Positions 8,235 to 18,450 of a stretch of DNA of 64,000 bases are shown piece after piece (positions within the stretch are counted from its first letter, which is position 1; each line of letters starts with the position of its first letter). Source of the stretch: Gallionellaceae bacterium (GTDB taxonomy: Bacteria; Pseudomonadota; Gammaproteobacteria; Burkholderiales; Gallionellaceae). The notes under the pieces were generated by a model that was not told the DNA's origin, made no database searches, and saw nothing but the letters and a program-made list of their open reading frames with translations. A program made the position numbers and the translations under genes. The stretch spans positions 48,710 to 112,709 of the forward strand of contig JAVBYO010000007.1 in the NCBI GenBank assembly GCA_030823955.1. The letters run 5' to 3'.

Positions 8235-9227
8235 TTAGAAGGTGTAGCCTTCCTGTATCGCCTGCGGCTGCAACTCTTCTAGCAGCACTTGCAGCGGCTT
8301 GAGGTCGATGTAGCGCACGCTGGCACGGTACAGATATTCAAATACCAGCGGAATGTCTTTCAGATAGCCGTCTTTGCCGTCTCGGTGATACAGGCGGGCG
8401 AAGATGCCCAGCACCTTGATATGGCGCTGCACGCCCATCATCTCGTAGTCGCGGTAAAATTCGCCGAAGTCCTCGCGTACCGGCAGTCCGGCTTTGCGCG
8501 CTTTTTCCCAGTAGCGGATGAGCCAATCCATGATCTCTTCCTCTTCCCACTTGATGTAGGCGTCCTTGAACAACGAGGCAAGGTCGTAGGTGATGGGGCC
8601 GTAGACGGCGTCCTGAAAATCGAGGATGCCTGGGTTCGGTTCGGAGACCATCAGGTTGCGCGAATGGTAGTCGCGGTGCACGTAAACGCAGGGCTGGGCG
8701 AGATTGTTGGCAAGGATGCGTTTGAACACTTCTTCTAGTTTGGCGCTTTGTTTTGCACTAAGGGTGGCACCCAGATGTTTGGCGATATACCACTCTGGGA
8801 ACAGGTTGAGCTCACGGCGCAGCAGCGCTTCGTCATAACGCGGCAGCTCGTTCTCTTTTGAGGCGAGCTGTATCTTGATCAGGGCGTCGGTCGCTGCCCC
8901 ATACAGTTGGCGTGTATTGTCGGCGGTTAATGCTTGTAGATACGTCGTATTGCCAAGATCCGACAGCAGCAGGAAGCCTTGGGTCAGGTCCTGTGCATAG
9001 ACGTGGGGGACATGTGTCCCGGCACTTTCAAATAGTTCGCCCACATGCAAGAATGGTCTACAATCCTCTCGTTGCGGTGGCGCATCCATTACGATCAGCA
9101 CGCGATTGGCAAACGTGGCACGAAAATAGCGCCGGAAGCTGGCATCCGCCGACGCGGGGGCAATAGTGAAGCTCTCGTTGGGATAAAGGCCGGAAAGCCA
9201 CTGGGTCAAAAGTTCTTTACGCTGCAT
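8235..9227 (-). CDS. amgK: N-acetylmuramate/N-acetylglucosamine anomeric kinase
   Basis: Aminoglycoside-phosphotransferase-fold kinase of 330 residues. It has the Brenner-type catalytic loop YVHRDYHSRNLM (His184, Asp186, Asn191) and the metal-binding DFQ at residues 203-205. Next to murU it is the expected AmgK, which adds phosphate to C1 of MurNAc/GlcNAc recovered from peptidoglycan. It is divergent from lptD with a 60-bp gap, the same arrangement seen in other Proteobacteria. The AT-rich divergent gap probably holds both promoters, but I could not place them with confidence. Confidence 0.93.
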   Translation of the reverse strand: MQRKELLTQWLSGLYPNESFTIAPASADASFRRYFRATFANRVLIVMDAPPQREDCRPFLHVGELFESAGTHVPHVYAQDLTQGFLLLSDLGNTTYLQALTADNTRQLYGAATDALIKIQLASKENELPRYDEALLRRELNLFPEWYIAKHLGATLSAKQSAKLEEVFKRILANNLAQPCVYVHRDYHSRNLMVSEPNPGILDFQDAVYGPITYDLASLFKDAYIKWEEEEIMDWLIRYWEKARKAGLPVREDFGEFYRDYEMMGVQRHIKVLGIFARLYHRDGKDGYLKDIPLVFEYLYRASVRYIDLKPLQVLLEELQPQAIQEGYTF

Positions 9228-9287
9228 GAGTTTGCCTTAATAGTGTTTTTGTGCGATTTTAGCACCTTAATTTATCAGCTCCGCATC

Positions 9288-11486
9288 ATGCATTTTCGTT
9301 TTTTCCCTGTTGTGCTTCTCGGACTCGTCTTGTTTCCGCCGCAAAGCTCTGCGGCACAGCCCCTGTTGGCAGCTGCTTCCGCCGTTGCCGCCGTGCCGGT
9401 TGCTTCCGCGACGGACAGGGCTGTCTATATCGAGGCTGAGCAGATCCAGGGGAAGAAAGACGAGCGTATGGAGGCGCACGGCAACGTCGAATTACAGCAA
9501 GGTGACCAAAAGGTGTACGCCGACCATATGTTCTATGAGCCGGATAGCGGCGATCTATCCGCGCAGGGCTCGGTGCGGGTGGTGCAGCCCGGTGGAACGG
9601 TCTCCGGCCCTGATTTGGAAATGAATCTTGAAAGTAACATCGGTGAAATGAATAAACCGGCATTCACGTTTAAAGAGAATAACGCGCGCGGCTCGGCGGA
9701 GATGATGCACCGCCGGGGAGAATTGAATTATGAGTTCGATAAGGCCGTCTACACCACTTGTCCGGCAGGGAACGACGATTGGTTTTTGAATATGAACTAC
9801 CTGGAGATTGATAAAGTATCCCAGACTGGAACCGGCCACAATGCTTGGGTCGAATTCAAGGGGGTGCCGTTGTTGTATACGCCATGGATCGACTTTCCGC
9901 TTGACGGGCGGCGTCGGTCGGGTTTCTTGGGGCCATCGTACGGAAATACCGGGTCGGGAGGGCCGGAATTCACTTTACCCTATTATTGGAACATCGCCCC
10001 AAATTATGACGCGACGGTCGAAGTGCGCAGAATTTCGGAACGAGGAACTCTGGTCAATGACGAGTTTCGATACATGGGCGCTAGTTATCAGGGGCAGGTT
10101 AATTACAATACATTGCCCGATGATCATAAAGCGGGCATGCGCCGAACACATGCTACTGTTCGGCATGGGCAAAATCTCGGGGGCGGATTGCAAGCCACTT
10201 TGAATCTTAATCGCGTGTCGGACGATAAGTATTTCATAGATTTATCAAATACGGTGGCGGCAGCGACGCAAACTCAATTGGCGAATGAGGGGGGGCTTTC
10301 ATATGGCGGGGGCTGGTGGTCAACCTCGATAACAGCACAAACCTATCAGACGTTGCAAAATCCTCTTGCGCCAGTCGCGGTGCCTTACTTTCGGCTGCCG
10401 CAAATTAACCTCAATGCGCAGAAAACGGTATCTGGCGCACAGCTCAGCGTAACTAACGAATATACGAGCTTTCGTCATGACAATCCCGGATACGTTAACG
10501 GACAGCGCTTGGTGGTTTATCCTTCGGCGAGCTACGCGTTGTTGACGGACCCGGGCTATTATCTGACTCCCAAGCTGGGTATTCATAACACGCGTTATGT
10601 GATGGGGTATAACAATAGCGGCAATATCCCGGACGCTTCAAGATCTGTGCCTATCTTTAGTTTGGATGGCGGAATGGTGTTTGAGCGAGATACCAAGCTG
10701 GCGGGGATGAATTATATTCAGACGCTGGAGCCGCGGATGTTTTACGTCAAGGTGCCTTATGTCAATCAGGATGCCTTGCCCATCTACGATACGTCCCCTG
10801 CGGGATTCAGTTTTGCCCAGATGTTTATGGAAAATCGCTTCTATGGAAATGATCGCGTCAGTGATGCGAATACGGTTACGGCGGCTTTATCTTCTAGCCT
10901 GATTGACGATTTCAATGGGGTCGAGCGCCTGCGTGTTGCCCTTGCTGAGAGATTTAGTTTCCAAGTGCCGCGCGTGGGGGCGGCAGATGCCGAGGGGAGA
11001 TCTGATGTCCTGCTTGAATTAAGTGGGCGCCCGGTTGATGCTTTAACTATGACGGGATTCCTTCAGTACAGTCCGGTGCTTGATCGGACGCTGTCATACA
11101 ACGCATCTTCAGCATACAAGCCGGAGGCGGGGAAGGTGCTCAATCTTGGTTATCGTTACACATACGTCGACGGAGATGCTGAACATGACGTGCGCCAAGG
11201 CGACTTTTCTACGCAGTGGCATTTGTTCGGACGGTGGCATATGGTTTCCCGCTGGACATTTTCATTTAATGAACGCAGAGTGTTGGAGCAGTTGGCCGGA
11301 GTTGAATACAATAAAGACTGCTGGATGTTGCGTATAGTTGCGCAGAAATTTCCGCTGCCTGGACAGCGCGTTTCCACCGGGATATTCGTTCAGCTAGAGC
11401 TAAACGACTTGGTCGCTTTTGGGGCGAATCCGCTGGATGCATTGCAAACAAGTGTGCCTGGATATACCAAATTGAACGCTCGTTAA
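9288..11486 (+). CDS. lptD: LPS assembly outer-membrane protein LptD
   Basis: Outer-membrane beta-barrel that, with LptE, inserts lipopolysaccharide into the outer leaflet. The 732-residue protein starts with a signal peptide (about 1-22), a periplasmic OstA/jellyroll domain (about 45-165, AVYIEAEQIQGKKDERMEAHGNV region split over the beta strands) and a long barrel. The open frame extends back to 9045 through amgK on the other strand; the ATG at 9288 gives the signal peptide and is the real start. Only two cysteines exist, Cys158 and Cys678, so at most one inter-domain disulfide can form, whereas E. coli LptD makes two. surA, pdxA and rsmA follow in the same order as in E. coli. Confidence 0.95.
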   Translation: MHFRFFPVVLLGLVLFPPQSSAAQPLLAAASAVAAVPVASATDRAVYIEAEQIQGKKDERMEAHGNVELQQGDQKVYADHMFYEPDSGDLSAQGSVRVVQPGGTVSGPDLEMNLESNIGEMNKPAFTFKENNARGSAEMMHRRGELNYEFDKAVYTTCPAGNDDWFLNMNYLEIDKVSQTGTGHNAWVEFKGVPLLYTPWIDFPLDGRRRSGFLGPSYGNTGSGGPEFTLPYYWNIAPNYDATVEVRRISERGTLVNDEFRYMGASYQGQVNYNTLPDDHKAGMRRTHATVRHGQNLGGGLQATLNLNRVSDDKYFIDLSNTVAAATQTQLANEGGLSYGGGWWSTSITAQTYQTLQNPLAPVAVPYFRLPQINLNAQKTVSGAQLSVTNEYTSFRHDNPGYVNGQRLVVYPSASYALLTDPGYYLTPKLGIHNTRYVMGYNNSGNIPDASRSVPIFSLDGGMVFERDTKLAGMNYIQTLEPRMFYVKVPYVNQDALPIYDTSPAGFSFAQMFMENRFYGNDRVSDANTVTAALSSSLIDDFNGVERLRVALAERFSFQVPRVGAADAEGRSDVLLELSGRPVDALTMTGFLQYSPVLDRTLSYNASSAYKPEAGKVLNLGYRYTYVDGDAEHDVRQGDFSTQWHLFGRWHMVSRWTFSFNERRVLEQLAGVEYNKDCWMLRIVAQKFPLPGQRVSTGIFVQLELNDLVAFGANPLDALQTSVPGYTKLNAR

Positions 11487-11537
11487 TGTTGCGTCCCAGT
11501 GGAAAAAACCGTTAATTTAATCAGATCGAGAGAAGTT

Positions 11538-12845
11538 ATGTTGAGTAGAAATGTGGGACGAGTTCTGTTGTGCCTCTGGTGCGCGCTGGCTCCGGCGGCC
11601 CATGCCGCTGAAACGGCAGTCCGCCCCATTGATTCCATCCTGGTGGTGGTCAATGACGATGTCATCACCCGTCATGAGTTGGAGATGCGCCTTGCCGTGG
11701 TCGAGAAGCAATTGAAGCGGCAGGGCACACCTTTGCCGGAATCGGCAGTGCTGGAAAAGCAGATATTGGAACGTATGATCGGAGACCTGTTGCAAGTACA
11801 GTTCGCCAAGGAGACTGGTCTGCGCATCGACGATGCGATGCTGGACAAGACGCTGGGGCGGATCGCGCAGCAGAACAAATTGGCTTCGCTGGCAGAGTTC
11901 AGGGGCAAACTCGAGCAGGAGGGGATAGATTTCAACAAGTTCCGCGAGGAGATCCGCGGCGAGATACTGACGACGCGTTTGCGTGAGCGCGAAGTCGACA
12001 GTAAATTGATCATCAGCGAGAACGAGATCGACAACTATCTGCTCAATCAGTCGAAACAAGTTGGCAAAGGCGAGGAATTGCAGTTGGCACATATCATGGT
12101 GGTGGTTCCCGAGCAGGCCAGCGCGGAAAAGATCCAAGTGTTCCGTCTGCGTGCCGAACAGGCCTTGGCAAAGTTGCGTGGTGGAGCCCCTTTTGCGCAG
12201 GTGGCAGCCGGATATTCCGATGCAAGCGACGCGCTACAAGGTGGCGGGCTGGGCTGGCGTGCTGCGGACCGTATTCCGGCGATGTTCGTCGAGGCGGTGC
12301 AGAAGTTGCAGCCGGGGGAGGTGACCGAGATCCTGCGCAGTCCGAACGGTTTTCATATCCTCAAGCTGCTGGACAAACGCAGCAAGGATGGACCGGTCAT
12401 GGTCACGCAGACCCGTGCGCGTCACATCCTGATCAAGATCAGCGAACTGGTTCCCGAATATGAGGCCAAGAACCGCCTGTCTGAAATCAAGCAACGCCTC
12501 GATAAAGGGGCGGATTTCGCGGCGCAGGCGAAATTGTATTCCGAGGATGGCAGTGCGGCGCAGGGGGGGGATCTGGGCTGGCTCTCTCCGGGCGAGACCG
12601 TGCCGGAGTTCGAAACGGCTATGGACGCTCTGAAGGCGAAGCAGGTCAGTGGTCTGGTGCAGAGCGGATTTGGTTGGCACCTGATCCAGGTGTTGGAACG
12701 GCGGACTACGGATGTGAGCACGGAACAAAAGAGATTGCAGGCGCGTAATGCCATCCGTGCTTTCCGCTCGGAAGAGTCCTTTCAAGACTGGTTGCGCCAA
12801 TTGCGCGACCGCGCCTTTATCGAATATCGCACCGCGAACAATTGA
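11538..12845 (+). CDS. surA: Periplasmic chaperone / peptidyl-prolyl isomerase SurA
   Basis: Folding factor for outer-membrane proteins, including LptD encoded just upstream. The 435-residue protein has a signal peptide (about 1-23, ending AAHA), an N-terminal SurA chaperone region, and two parvulin domains: one beginning at [11 protein letters not shown] and one at [14 protein letters not shown], each containing the GGxLGW motif ([10 protein letters not shown] and [10 protein letters not shown]). A GTG at 11499 is in frame, but the ATG at 11538 has a ribosome site (GAGAGAAG) and gives a normal signal peptide. Its stop overlaps the pdxA start by one base. Confidence 0.95.
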   Translation: MLSRNVGRVLLCLWCALAPAAHAAETAVRPIDSILVVVNDDVITRHELEMRLAVVEKQLKRQGTPLPESAVLEKQILERMIGDLLQVQFAKETGLRIDDAMLDKTLGRIAQQNKLASLAEFRGKLEQEGIDFNKFREEIRGEILTTRLREREVDSKLIISENEIDNYLLNQSKQVGKGEELQLAHIMVVVPEQASAEKIQVFRLRAEQALAKLRGGAPFAQVAAGYSDASDALQGGGLGWRAADRIPAMFVEAVQKLQPGEVTEILRSPNGFHILKLLDKRSKDGPVMVTQTRARHILIKISELVPEYEAKNRLSEIKQRLDKGADFAAQAKLYSEDGSAAQGGDLGWLSPGETVPEFETAMDALKAKQVSGLVQSGFGWHLIQVLERRTTDVSTEQKRLQARNAIRAFRSEESFQDWLRQLRDRAFIEYRTANN

Positions 12846-13864
12846 TGCTGCCAGTAGCGCCTCTTGTCGTCACGTCGGGGGAGCCTGCGGGCATCGGCCC
12901 GGACCTTTGCCTGCAACTCGTGCGGCATGAAACGCCGCTGGTGGTGATCGCGGACAAGACATTGTTGCAGCAGCGTGCCGCACAGCTCGGCATTTCACCG
13001 CTGCTCTTCCATGGCTACACGACCTCGCAGCCGTGTATGCCGGGCAAGTTGAGTGTGTTGCATGTCCCGTTGGCGTGCCCCGTGCAAGCCGGAGTGCTCC
13101 AGCCCGAAAATGCATCGTATGTGCTGGAGGTCTTGCGCCGTGCCGTGTCGGGTTGTGCCAGCGGAGAGTTTGCCGGCATGGTCACCGCACCCGTGCACAA
13201 AGGCGTCATCAATGAAGCGGGTATCCCGTTCACCGGCCACACCGAATATCTTGCCGAGCAGACGCACACCCCCTTGGTGGTGATGATGCTTGCGGGCGGG
13301 GGCATGCGCGTGGCGCTAGCGACCACCCACCTGCCGCTGCGCGAGGTGGCCGATGCCATCACGCAACCCCTGCTGGAAGACATCCTGCGTATCCTGCAAC
13401 TCGACCTGCAACGCCGCTTCGGTATAACCAAACCGCGCATTTTGGTCGCAGGCCTGAACCCGCATGCGGGCGAAGGCGGCCACCTCGGGCGTGAAGAGAT
13501 TGAAGTGATGATTCCCGTGCTGGACAAGCTGCGCGCCGAAGGTATGGACATGAGTGCCCCCCTTCCTGCCGACACTCTGTTCGCCGCGCACCGCCTGCGC
13601 GAGTGTGACGCCGTGCTGGCGATGTATCACGACCAAGGCTTGCCGGTGCTCAAACATGCCAGCTTCGGTGAAGGCGTCAACATCACATTGGGCTTGCCGT
13701 TTATTCGCACCTCGGTCGATCACGGCACCGCGCTGGAATTGGCAGGCACGGGCAAGGCCAATGTCGGCAGCCTGCTGGAAGCGATCAAGGTTGCGACTGG
13801 AATGGCACAGTGCGAAAAAACTTTCACCACAGAGACACAGAGACACAGAGGAAAACAAGAATGA
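12845..13864 (+). CDS. pdxA: 4-hydroxythreonine-4-phosphate dehydrogenase
   Basis: NAD-dependent oxidative decarboxylase of the vitamin B6 pathway. The 339-residue protein contains the three metal-binding histidines His132 (GHTEYLAE), His207 ([11 protein letters not shown]) and His262 (YHDQGLPVL), plus the [10 protein letters not shown] start. The ATG overlaps the surA stop (TGATG). The C-terminal tail after about residue 322 ([16 protein letters not shown]) is encoded by the left arm of a dispersed inverted repeat, so the native stop codon has been replaced and the protein extended by some 15 residues. Confidence 0.94.
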   Translation: MLPVAPLVVTSGEPAGIGPDLCLQLVRHETPLVVIADKTLLQQRAAQLGISPLLFHGYTTSQPCMPGKLSVLHVPLACPVQAGVLQPENASYVLEVLRRAVSGCASGEFAGMVTAPVHKGVINEAGIPFTGHTEYLAEQTHTPLVVMMLAGGGMRVALATTHLPLREVADAITQPLLEDILRILQLDLQRRFGITKPRILVAGLNPHAGEGGHLGREEIEVMIPVLDKLRAEGMDMSAPLPADTLFAAHRLRECDAVLAMYHDQGLPVLKHASFGEGVNITLGLPFIRTSVDHGTALELAGTGKANVGSLLEAIKVATGMAQCEKTFTTETQRHRGKQE

Positions 13865-13935
13865 ACTGCCGGGCAAATATTCAGGACAAGGGTTTGATTT
13901 TGCCTTTCTCTGTGTCTCTGTGTCTCCGTGGTGGG
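13823..13935. repeat. Inverted-repeat element (family B), pdxA-rsmA gap
   Basis: Left arm CACCACAGAGACACAGAG (continuing ACACAGAG) and right arm CTCTGTGTCTCTGTGTCTC plus CGTGGTG form a long hairpin around a 51-nt unique core. The same arms flank a different core at 48207-48355. It supplies the pdxA stop and lies directly before the rsmA start. Confidence 0.85.
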
Positions 13936-13945
13936 TTTTGCTTTT

Positions 13946-14731
13946 ATGCATAAAGCCAAAAAGCAATTTGGCCAGAACTTCCTGGTCGACCAGAACATCA
14001 TCGCCGACATCGTGCGCGCCATTCGCCCCGAAGCGAATGACAATATGGTGGAGATCGGCCCCGGCTTGGGAGCGCTCACGCGTCCGCTGCTGAGTCATCT
14101 GGACAGATTGCATGTGGTGGAGATCGACCGCGACATCATCGCGCGGCTGAAGGCCGATTATCCGCAAGACAAGATCGTCATCCATGAGGGCGACGCACTG
14201 AAATTCGACTTCGCCACGCTGGGAACGCCGTTACGTGTCGTCGGCAACCTGCCTTACAACATCTCCTCGCCGCTGCTGTTCCACTTTGCCACTTATGCGG
14301 CACGCATCACCGATATGCATTTCATGTTGCAGAATGAAGTGGTGGAACGCATGGTGGCGGAGCCTTCCACGCCGGAATACGGGCGCCTGTCGGTGATGTT
14401 GCAATATCGCTTCCATATGGAAAAGCTGATCGATGTACCGCCGCAGTCGTTCCGCCCGGCACCCAAGGTGGATTCTGCAATCGTGCGCATGATTCCCGTG
14501 TCGACGGCAGACATTCCGGTGAAAGACGAGAGGTTGTTCGCGGAGCTGGTCATGGCGGCCTTTGGTCAGCGCCGCAAGACGCTGCGTAATACCTTGCGCG
14601 GATACTTGGATGAGCAGGCTTTTGCGCAACTGGGCATCGATGCGCAGTTGCGTGCGGAGAACCTCGGCCATCGTGAATACGCCAGAATGAGCAATTGGCT
14701 GGCGGCGCTGAGAAATAAAGCGGAAAGCTAA
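13946..14731 (+). CDS. rsmA: 16S rRNA dimethyladenosine transferase
   Basis: Dimethylates A1518 and A1519 in helix 45 of 16S rRNA (KsgA). The 261-residue protein begins [15 protein letters not shown], the family's N-terminal motif, has the SAM site [10 protein letters not shown] with GPGLG at residues 38-42, the acidic VVEIDRD, and the catalytic NLPYNIS at 101-107. The frame opens earlier at GTG 13928, but that start is inside the repeat element. The ribosome site is poor (GGTGGG) and is contributed by the right end of the family B repeat, so the insertion may have changed translation of this gene. Confidence 0.95.
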   Translation: MHKAKKQFGQNFLVDQNIIADIVRAIRPEANDNMVEIGPGLGALTRPLLSHLDRLHVVEIDRDIIARLKADYPQDKIVIHEGDALKFDFATLGTPLRVVGNLPYNISSPLLFHFATYAARITDMHFMLQNEVVERMVAEPSTPEYGRLSVMLQYRFHMEKLIDVPPQSFRPAPKVDSAIVRMIPVSTADIPVKDERLFAELVMAAFGQRRKTLRNTLRGYLDEQAFAQLGIDAQLRAENLGHREYARMSNWLAALRNKAES

Positions 14732-14827
14732 GTGGCCGTCGTTGCGATAGACGGCGGTAAACTTGCAGGCCCAAGGATGATTTAAGTTAGAATCTCGCCT
14801 CACACTTAACCCCATTTCCCTCGTGCC

Positions 14828-15664
14828 ATGTCAGATACCCCGCCTATTGTCATGACCTTCGCGGCGACCGACCCGAGCGGCGGCGCCGGCCTGCAGGCCG
14901 ATATGCTCACCATCGCCAGCATGGGTTGCCATCCGCTGTCCGTGGTCACCGCCATCACGGTGCAAGATACCAGCGGTGTGGATGATGTGCTGCCTATGGA
15001 CGCCGAATGGGTGGTCGATCAGGCGCGCACCGTGCTGGAGGATATGCCGGTCGCCGCTTTTAAGATCGGCTTGCTCGGCAGCGTGGATAACATCACCGCC
15101 ATCGCCGAAGTGATTTCCGACTATCCCGATGTGCCGCTGGTGTTCGATCCCGTCCTGGCTTCCGGTCGCGGTGATGAGTTGGCGAACGAGGATATGCTTT
15201 CCGCCCTGCGCGAGTTGTTGTTGCCGCAGACGACCATCCTCACGCCGAACAGCATGGAGGCGCGCCGCTTGATCGTGGATGAGGACAACGAGCAGGATGA
15301 TCCGAATTTGACCGAATGCGCCAAACGCATCATCCAGCTCGGTTGTGAATACGTGCTGATCACCGGCACACACGAGCACACGCCCAAAGTCATCAACACC
15401 CTGTATGGCGAACGCGGTCTGGTGCGCAGCGACAACTGGCCGCGCCTGCCGGGTATCTATCACGGCTCCGGCTGCACACTGGCTTCGGCCATCGCCGCTT
15501 TGCTGGCCAATGGCCTGCCGATGGAGGAAGCCGTGCGCGAGGCGCAGGAATACACATGGGAGGCGCTGAAATACGGTTTCCGTCCCGGTATGGGGCAACA
15601 TATCCCGGACCGATTGTTCTGGGCGCGCGACGAAGAAGAGGATGATGCGGAAACCCGCCATTGA
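14828..15664 (+). CDS. thiD: Hydroxymethylpyrimidine (phosphate) kinase
   Basis: Ribokinase-fold kinase that makes HMP-pyrophosphate for thiamine synthesis. The 278-residue protein has DPSGGAGLQAD at residues 15-25, FKIGLLGS, the FDPVLASGRGD region, TPNSMEARRL, and the catalytic-cysteine motif HGSGCTLASAIAA near residue 210. The C-terminal acidic tail (EEEDDAETRH) is non-conserved. The gene stands 96 bp after rsmA, and thiE follows after a short gap carrying a palindromic repeat. No THI-box riboswitch is visible upstream. Confidence 0.93.
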   Translation: MSDTPPIVMTFAATDPSGGAGLQADMLTIASMGCHPLSVVTAITVQDTSGVDDVLPMDAEWVVDQARTVLEDMPVAAFKIGLLGSVDNITAIAEVISDYPDVPLVFDPVLASGRGDELANEDMLSALRELLLPQTTILTPNSMEARRLIVDEDNEQDDPNLTECAKRIIQLGCEYVLITGTHEHTPKVINTLYGERGLVRSDNWPRLPGIYHGSGCTLASAIAALLANGLPMEEAVREAQEYTWEALKYGFRPGMGQHIPDRLFWARDEEEDDAETRH

Positions 15665-15696
15665 AGGGCAGTGTATTACGTTGTTTTTCTCGTTTG

Positions 15697-15734
15697 CCTC
15701 CTCTCCCGCAGGCGGGAGAGGATTGAGGTGAGGG
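15697..15734. repeat. Palindromic GC-rich repeat (family A), thiD-thiE gap
   Basis: CTCCTCTCCCGC and GCGGGAGAGGA palindrome with the tail TTGAGGTGAGGG. It is preceded by TTTTCTCGTTTGCC, the same flank as in the 8183 copy, so the mobile or duplicated unit is longer than the palindrome. Confidence 0.85.
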
Positions 15735-15757
15735 TCATGGATCGGAGAGCAGGTTAA

Positions 15758-16414
15758 GTGCGGAAGCCTATCCGTGGTTTGTACGCAATCACCCCAGACC
15801 TTGCCGATACCCCGTTGCTGTTGCGCAAGGTGCGCGCCGTCTTGCAAGGCGGTGCGCAGACACTGCAATACCGCAACAAATCCGCAGACTCCACTTTGCG
15901 ACTGCAACAGGCGCAGGCCCTGCGTCAATTGACACGTGAATTCGACGCCACCTTTATCGTCAATGATGATGCCCAACTGGCCGCACGGGTGGAGGCCGAT
16001 GGTGTGCACCTGGGCGGGGATGACGGTAGCCTGGAGGCGGCCCGTGACATGTTGGGGGATGCCAAGATTATCGGCGTGTCTTGTTATAATCGCGAGTCGT
16101 TGGCTCTGGCGGCGGTTCGGGCGGGTGCCGACTATGTCGCATTCGGCGCATTCTTCCCTTCCGGGGTGAAGCCGCAGGCGGTGAGGGCGGAGCCGCAGCT
16201 GCTGGCATGGGCAAGGGGCGAACTGGCCGTGCCGTTGGTGGCGATAGGCGGCATCACGGCGCAGAACGGCGCGGCGCTTGTCGCAGCGGGCGCGGACGCC
16301 CTGGCAGTGATCTCGGCGGTATTTGATGCGGAAGATATTTGTACTTCGGCGCAGGAATTTTCAACACTTTTTAGCAGGGTTCGGCATGACATCTCAAAAC
16401 CAAACGTTATTTGA
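15758..16414 (+). CDS. thiE: Thiamine phosphate synthase
   Basis: TIM-barrel enzyme that couples HMP-pyrophosphate and thiazole phosphate to thiamine phosphate. The 218-residue protein shows the family string QYRNKSAD (pyrophosphate binding), [46 protein letters not shown] and AVISAVF. The start is GTG at 15758 with AGG and GGAG upstream. Its last 29 bp overlap hemL, so the two genes are translationally linked; thiE-hemL adjacency is common in Betaproteobacteria. Confidence 0.94.
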   Translation: MRKPIRGLYAITPDLADTPLLLRKVRAVLQGGAQTLQYRNKSADSTLRLQQAQALRQLTREFDATFIVNDDAQLAARVEADGVHLGGDDGSLEAARDMLGDAKIIGVSCYNRESLALAAVRAGADYVAFGAFFPSGVKPQAVRAEPQLLAWARGELAVPLVAIGGITAQNGAALVAAGADALAVISAVFDAEDICTSAQEFSTLFSRVRHDISKPNVI

Positions 16415-17669
16415 CCAATCTCAACGCATCATCCCCGGCGGGGTGAACTCGCCGGTGCGCGCGTTCAAGTCGGTCGGCGGCATACCGCTGTTCTTCAAGC
16501 GCGGCAAGGGTGCCTATGTGTGGGACGCGGATGACAAGCGCTACATCGACTACGTGAATTCCTGGGGTCCGATGATCGTTGGCCATTGCCATCCGGAAGT
16601 GGTCAAGGCGGTGCAGGCTGCGGCTGCCGAAGGTCTGGGTTTCGGCGCGCCGACCGCGAGCGAACTGGAGATCGCCGAACTGCTGTGCAAGATCCTTCCT
16701 AGCCTGGAAATGGTGCGTCTGGTCAGCTCCGGCACCGAAGCGACGATGACCGCGATCCGTCTGGCGCGCGGCTTCACCGGACGTTCGCGCATCATCAAAT
16801 TTGAAGGCTGCTATCACGGCCATTCCGACGGTCTGCTGGTCAAGGCCGGTTCCGGAGCACTCACTTTCGGCCAGCCCAGCTCTTCCGGCGTGCCTGCGGA
16901 GATCGCCGGACTGACCACGGTGCTGGATTACAACGATGTGGCCGGGCTGGAAAAAACCTTTGCCGAGATTGGCAGCGAGATCGCCTGTGTGATCGTCGAG
17001 CCGGTCGCCGGCAATATGAACCTGATCCTGCCCAAGCGCGAGTTCCTCGATGCGATGCGTAGCCTGTGTACTAAACACGGTGCGGTGCTGATCCTGGACG
17101 AGGTGATGTCCGGGTTCCGCGTCGGCCTGCAGGGCGCGCACGGCCATTACGGCATCAAGCCCGACCTGATCACGCTGGGCAAAGTGATGGGCGGCGGTCT
17201 GCCCGCCGCCGCGTTCGGCGGACGCCGCGACATCATGCAATGTCTCGCTCCACTGGGCGCCGTATATCAGGCCGGCACACTGTCCGGCAATCCGGTGGCA
17301 GTGGCGGCTGGACTGACCACGCTGAAGTTGGTACAGGCCCCTGGCTTCTACGAACGCCTCACACAACTCGCCAAGCAGATGACCGAAGGCATCAGTGCGA
17401 GCGCCAAAAAACACGGCATCCCGTTCAGCGCACAATCCATCGGCAGCATGTTCGGCCTGTATTTCAGCGCGAATGTACCGATCTCTTATGCCGAAGTGAT
17501 GGCGAGCGACAAGGTTGCATTCAACCGTTTCTTCCATGCCATGCTGGCCGAAGGCGTCTACCTTGCGCCGTCCGCGTTCGAGGCGGGCTTCGTCTCCGCC
17601 GCGCATACTGAGGCCGACATTGCCGCAACTATCGCTGCTGCGGACAAGATCTTCGCGGCCTGGAAATAA
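16386..17669 (+). CDS. hemL: Glutamate-1-semialdehyde 2,1-aminomutase
   Basis: PLP enzyme making 5-aminolevulinate from glutamate-1-semialdehyde (C5 route to heme). The 427-residue protein starts [19 protein letters not shown], with VNSPVRAF, the PLP Asp238 ([11 protein letters not shown]) and the Schiff-base Lys266 in [12 protein letters not shown]. The open frame extends back to 16323 inside thiE; the ATG at 16386 matches the family start. Its stop overlaps the engB ATG by one base (TAATG). It works one step before HemB, encoded about 1 kb downstream. Confidence 0.96.
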   Translation: MTSQNQTLFDQSQRIIPGGVNSPVRAFKSVGGIPLFFKRGKGAYVWDADDKRYIDYVNSWGPMIVGHCHPEVVKAVQAAAAEGLGFGAPTASELEIAELLCKILPSLEMVRLVSSGTEATMTAIRLARGFTGRSRIIKFEGCYHGHSDGLLVKAGSGALTFGQPSSSGVPAEIAGLTTVLDYNDVAGLEKTFAEIGSEIACVIVEPVAGNMNLILPKREFLDAMRSLCTKHGAVLILDEVMSGFRVGLQGAHGHYGIKPDLITLGKVMGGGLPAAAFGGRRDIMQCLAPLGAVYQAGTLSGNPVAVAAGLTTLKLVQAPGFYERLTQLAKQMTEGISASAKKHGIPFSAQSIGSMFGLYFSANVPISYAEVMASDKVAFNRFFHAMLAEGVYLAPSAFEAGFVSAAHTEADIAATIAAADKIFAAWK

Positions 17670-18268
17670 TGGGATTATTTTCGCAAGCCGCCTTCTTCAC
17701 CACGGTCAATCACATGAAGGACTTGCCGCTACACGGCGGCAAGGAAGTGGCATTCGTCGGACGCTCCAATGCGGGCAAGTCGAGTGCCATCAATACGCTC
17801 GCCAATCATGTGCGGCTGGCTTATACCAGCAAAACGCCGGGGCGTACCCAGCACCTGAATTATTTCTCGCTGGGCAACAACAGTTTTTTGGTGGACTTGC
17901 CCGGCTACGGCTATGCCAAAGTACCGCCCGATGTGCAACAGCATTGGGAGGCGCTGCTGAGTCAGTATTTGCAAACTCGCGAAGCCTTGTGTGGGCTTGT
18001 AGTCATCATGGATTCGCGCCATCCTTTGACGCCGCTGGACGAACAGATGCTGGACTGGTTCTCCGAAACCGGCAAGCCCGTGCATATCCTGTTGACCAAA
18101 TCGGACAAGCTCAGCCGTCAGCAAGCCACCAAAACGTTGCGCGAAGTGCAGGCTTACCTGACCGAGCACTTCCCGTTCTGTTCGGTGCAACTCTTTTCCA
18201 GCCTGAAGAAACAGGGCATGGAAGAAGCCGAAGCGGTGATTGCGGGTTGGTTAGCTACAGAGGCCTAA
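17669..18268 (+). CDS. engB: Ribosome-biogenesis GTPase EngB (YihA/YsxC)
   Basis: Essential small GTPase acting in large-subunit assembly. The 199-residue protein has G1 GRSNAGKSS at residues 31-39, the TPGRTQ switch, G3 DLPGYG near 76 and G4 TKSD near 143. It is coupled to hemL by the TAATG overlap. The stop codon lies inside the left terminal repeat of the following 188-bp element, so the last codons and the stop come from, or coincide with, that element's edge. Confidence 0.95.
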   Translation: MGLFSQAAFFTTVNHMKDLPLHGGKEVAFVGRSNAGKSSAINTLANHVRLAYTSKTPGRTQHLNYFSLGNNSFLVDLPGYGYAKVPPDVQQHWEALLSQYLQTREALCGLVVIMDSRHPLTPLDEQMLDWFSETGKPVHILLTKSDKLSRQQATKTLREVQAYLTEHFPFCSVQLFSSLKKQGMEEAEAVIAGWLATEA

Positions 18269-18450
18269 AATCCAAACGCCTGATGGAACTACTAGCCATT
18301 CCACTAAGCTTTCAAAAGACGAAAGCCAAGTGGCTGGTTATAAGCCAGACAAGGCGTCTGCAGAGAAATCGCCGCGCCGCATACTGATGTGTATGCAAGC
18401 AAGATTTTTCGAGGACAACGCCGTATGGCGACGGCGTTTAGATTTTAGGC
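18263..18450. mobile_element. MITE-like 188-bp element with terminal inverted repeats
   Basis: The left end GCCTAAAATCCAAACGCC (18263-18280) and right end GGCGTTTAGATTTTAGGC (18433-18450) are inverted repeats matching at 17 of 18 bases. The interior is non-coding but structured: an imperfect hairpin of about 20 bp at 18293-18340 (CCACT/AGTGG, GCTTTC/GAAAGC) and a smaller one around GCATAC/GTATGC. No transposase gene is present. It fills the first half of the 352-bp engB-hemB gap and overlaps the engB stop. No target-site duplication was obvious. Confidence 0.65.

Noticed and set aside
9045..9287. N-terminal extension of LptD by 81 residues
   Set aside because: The segment lies antisense to amgK, and the next ATG gives a clean signal peptide.
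11499..11537. Upstream GTG start for surA
   Set aside because: It would put 13 extra residues before the signal peptide; the ATG at 11538 has a ribosome site.
14763..14793. Promoter TTGCAG ... TAGAAT upstream of thiD
   Set aside because: The spacing is 19 bp and the -35 is weak; not strong enough to list.
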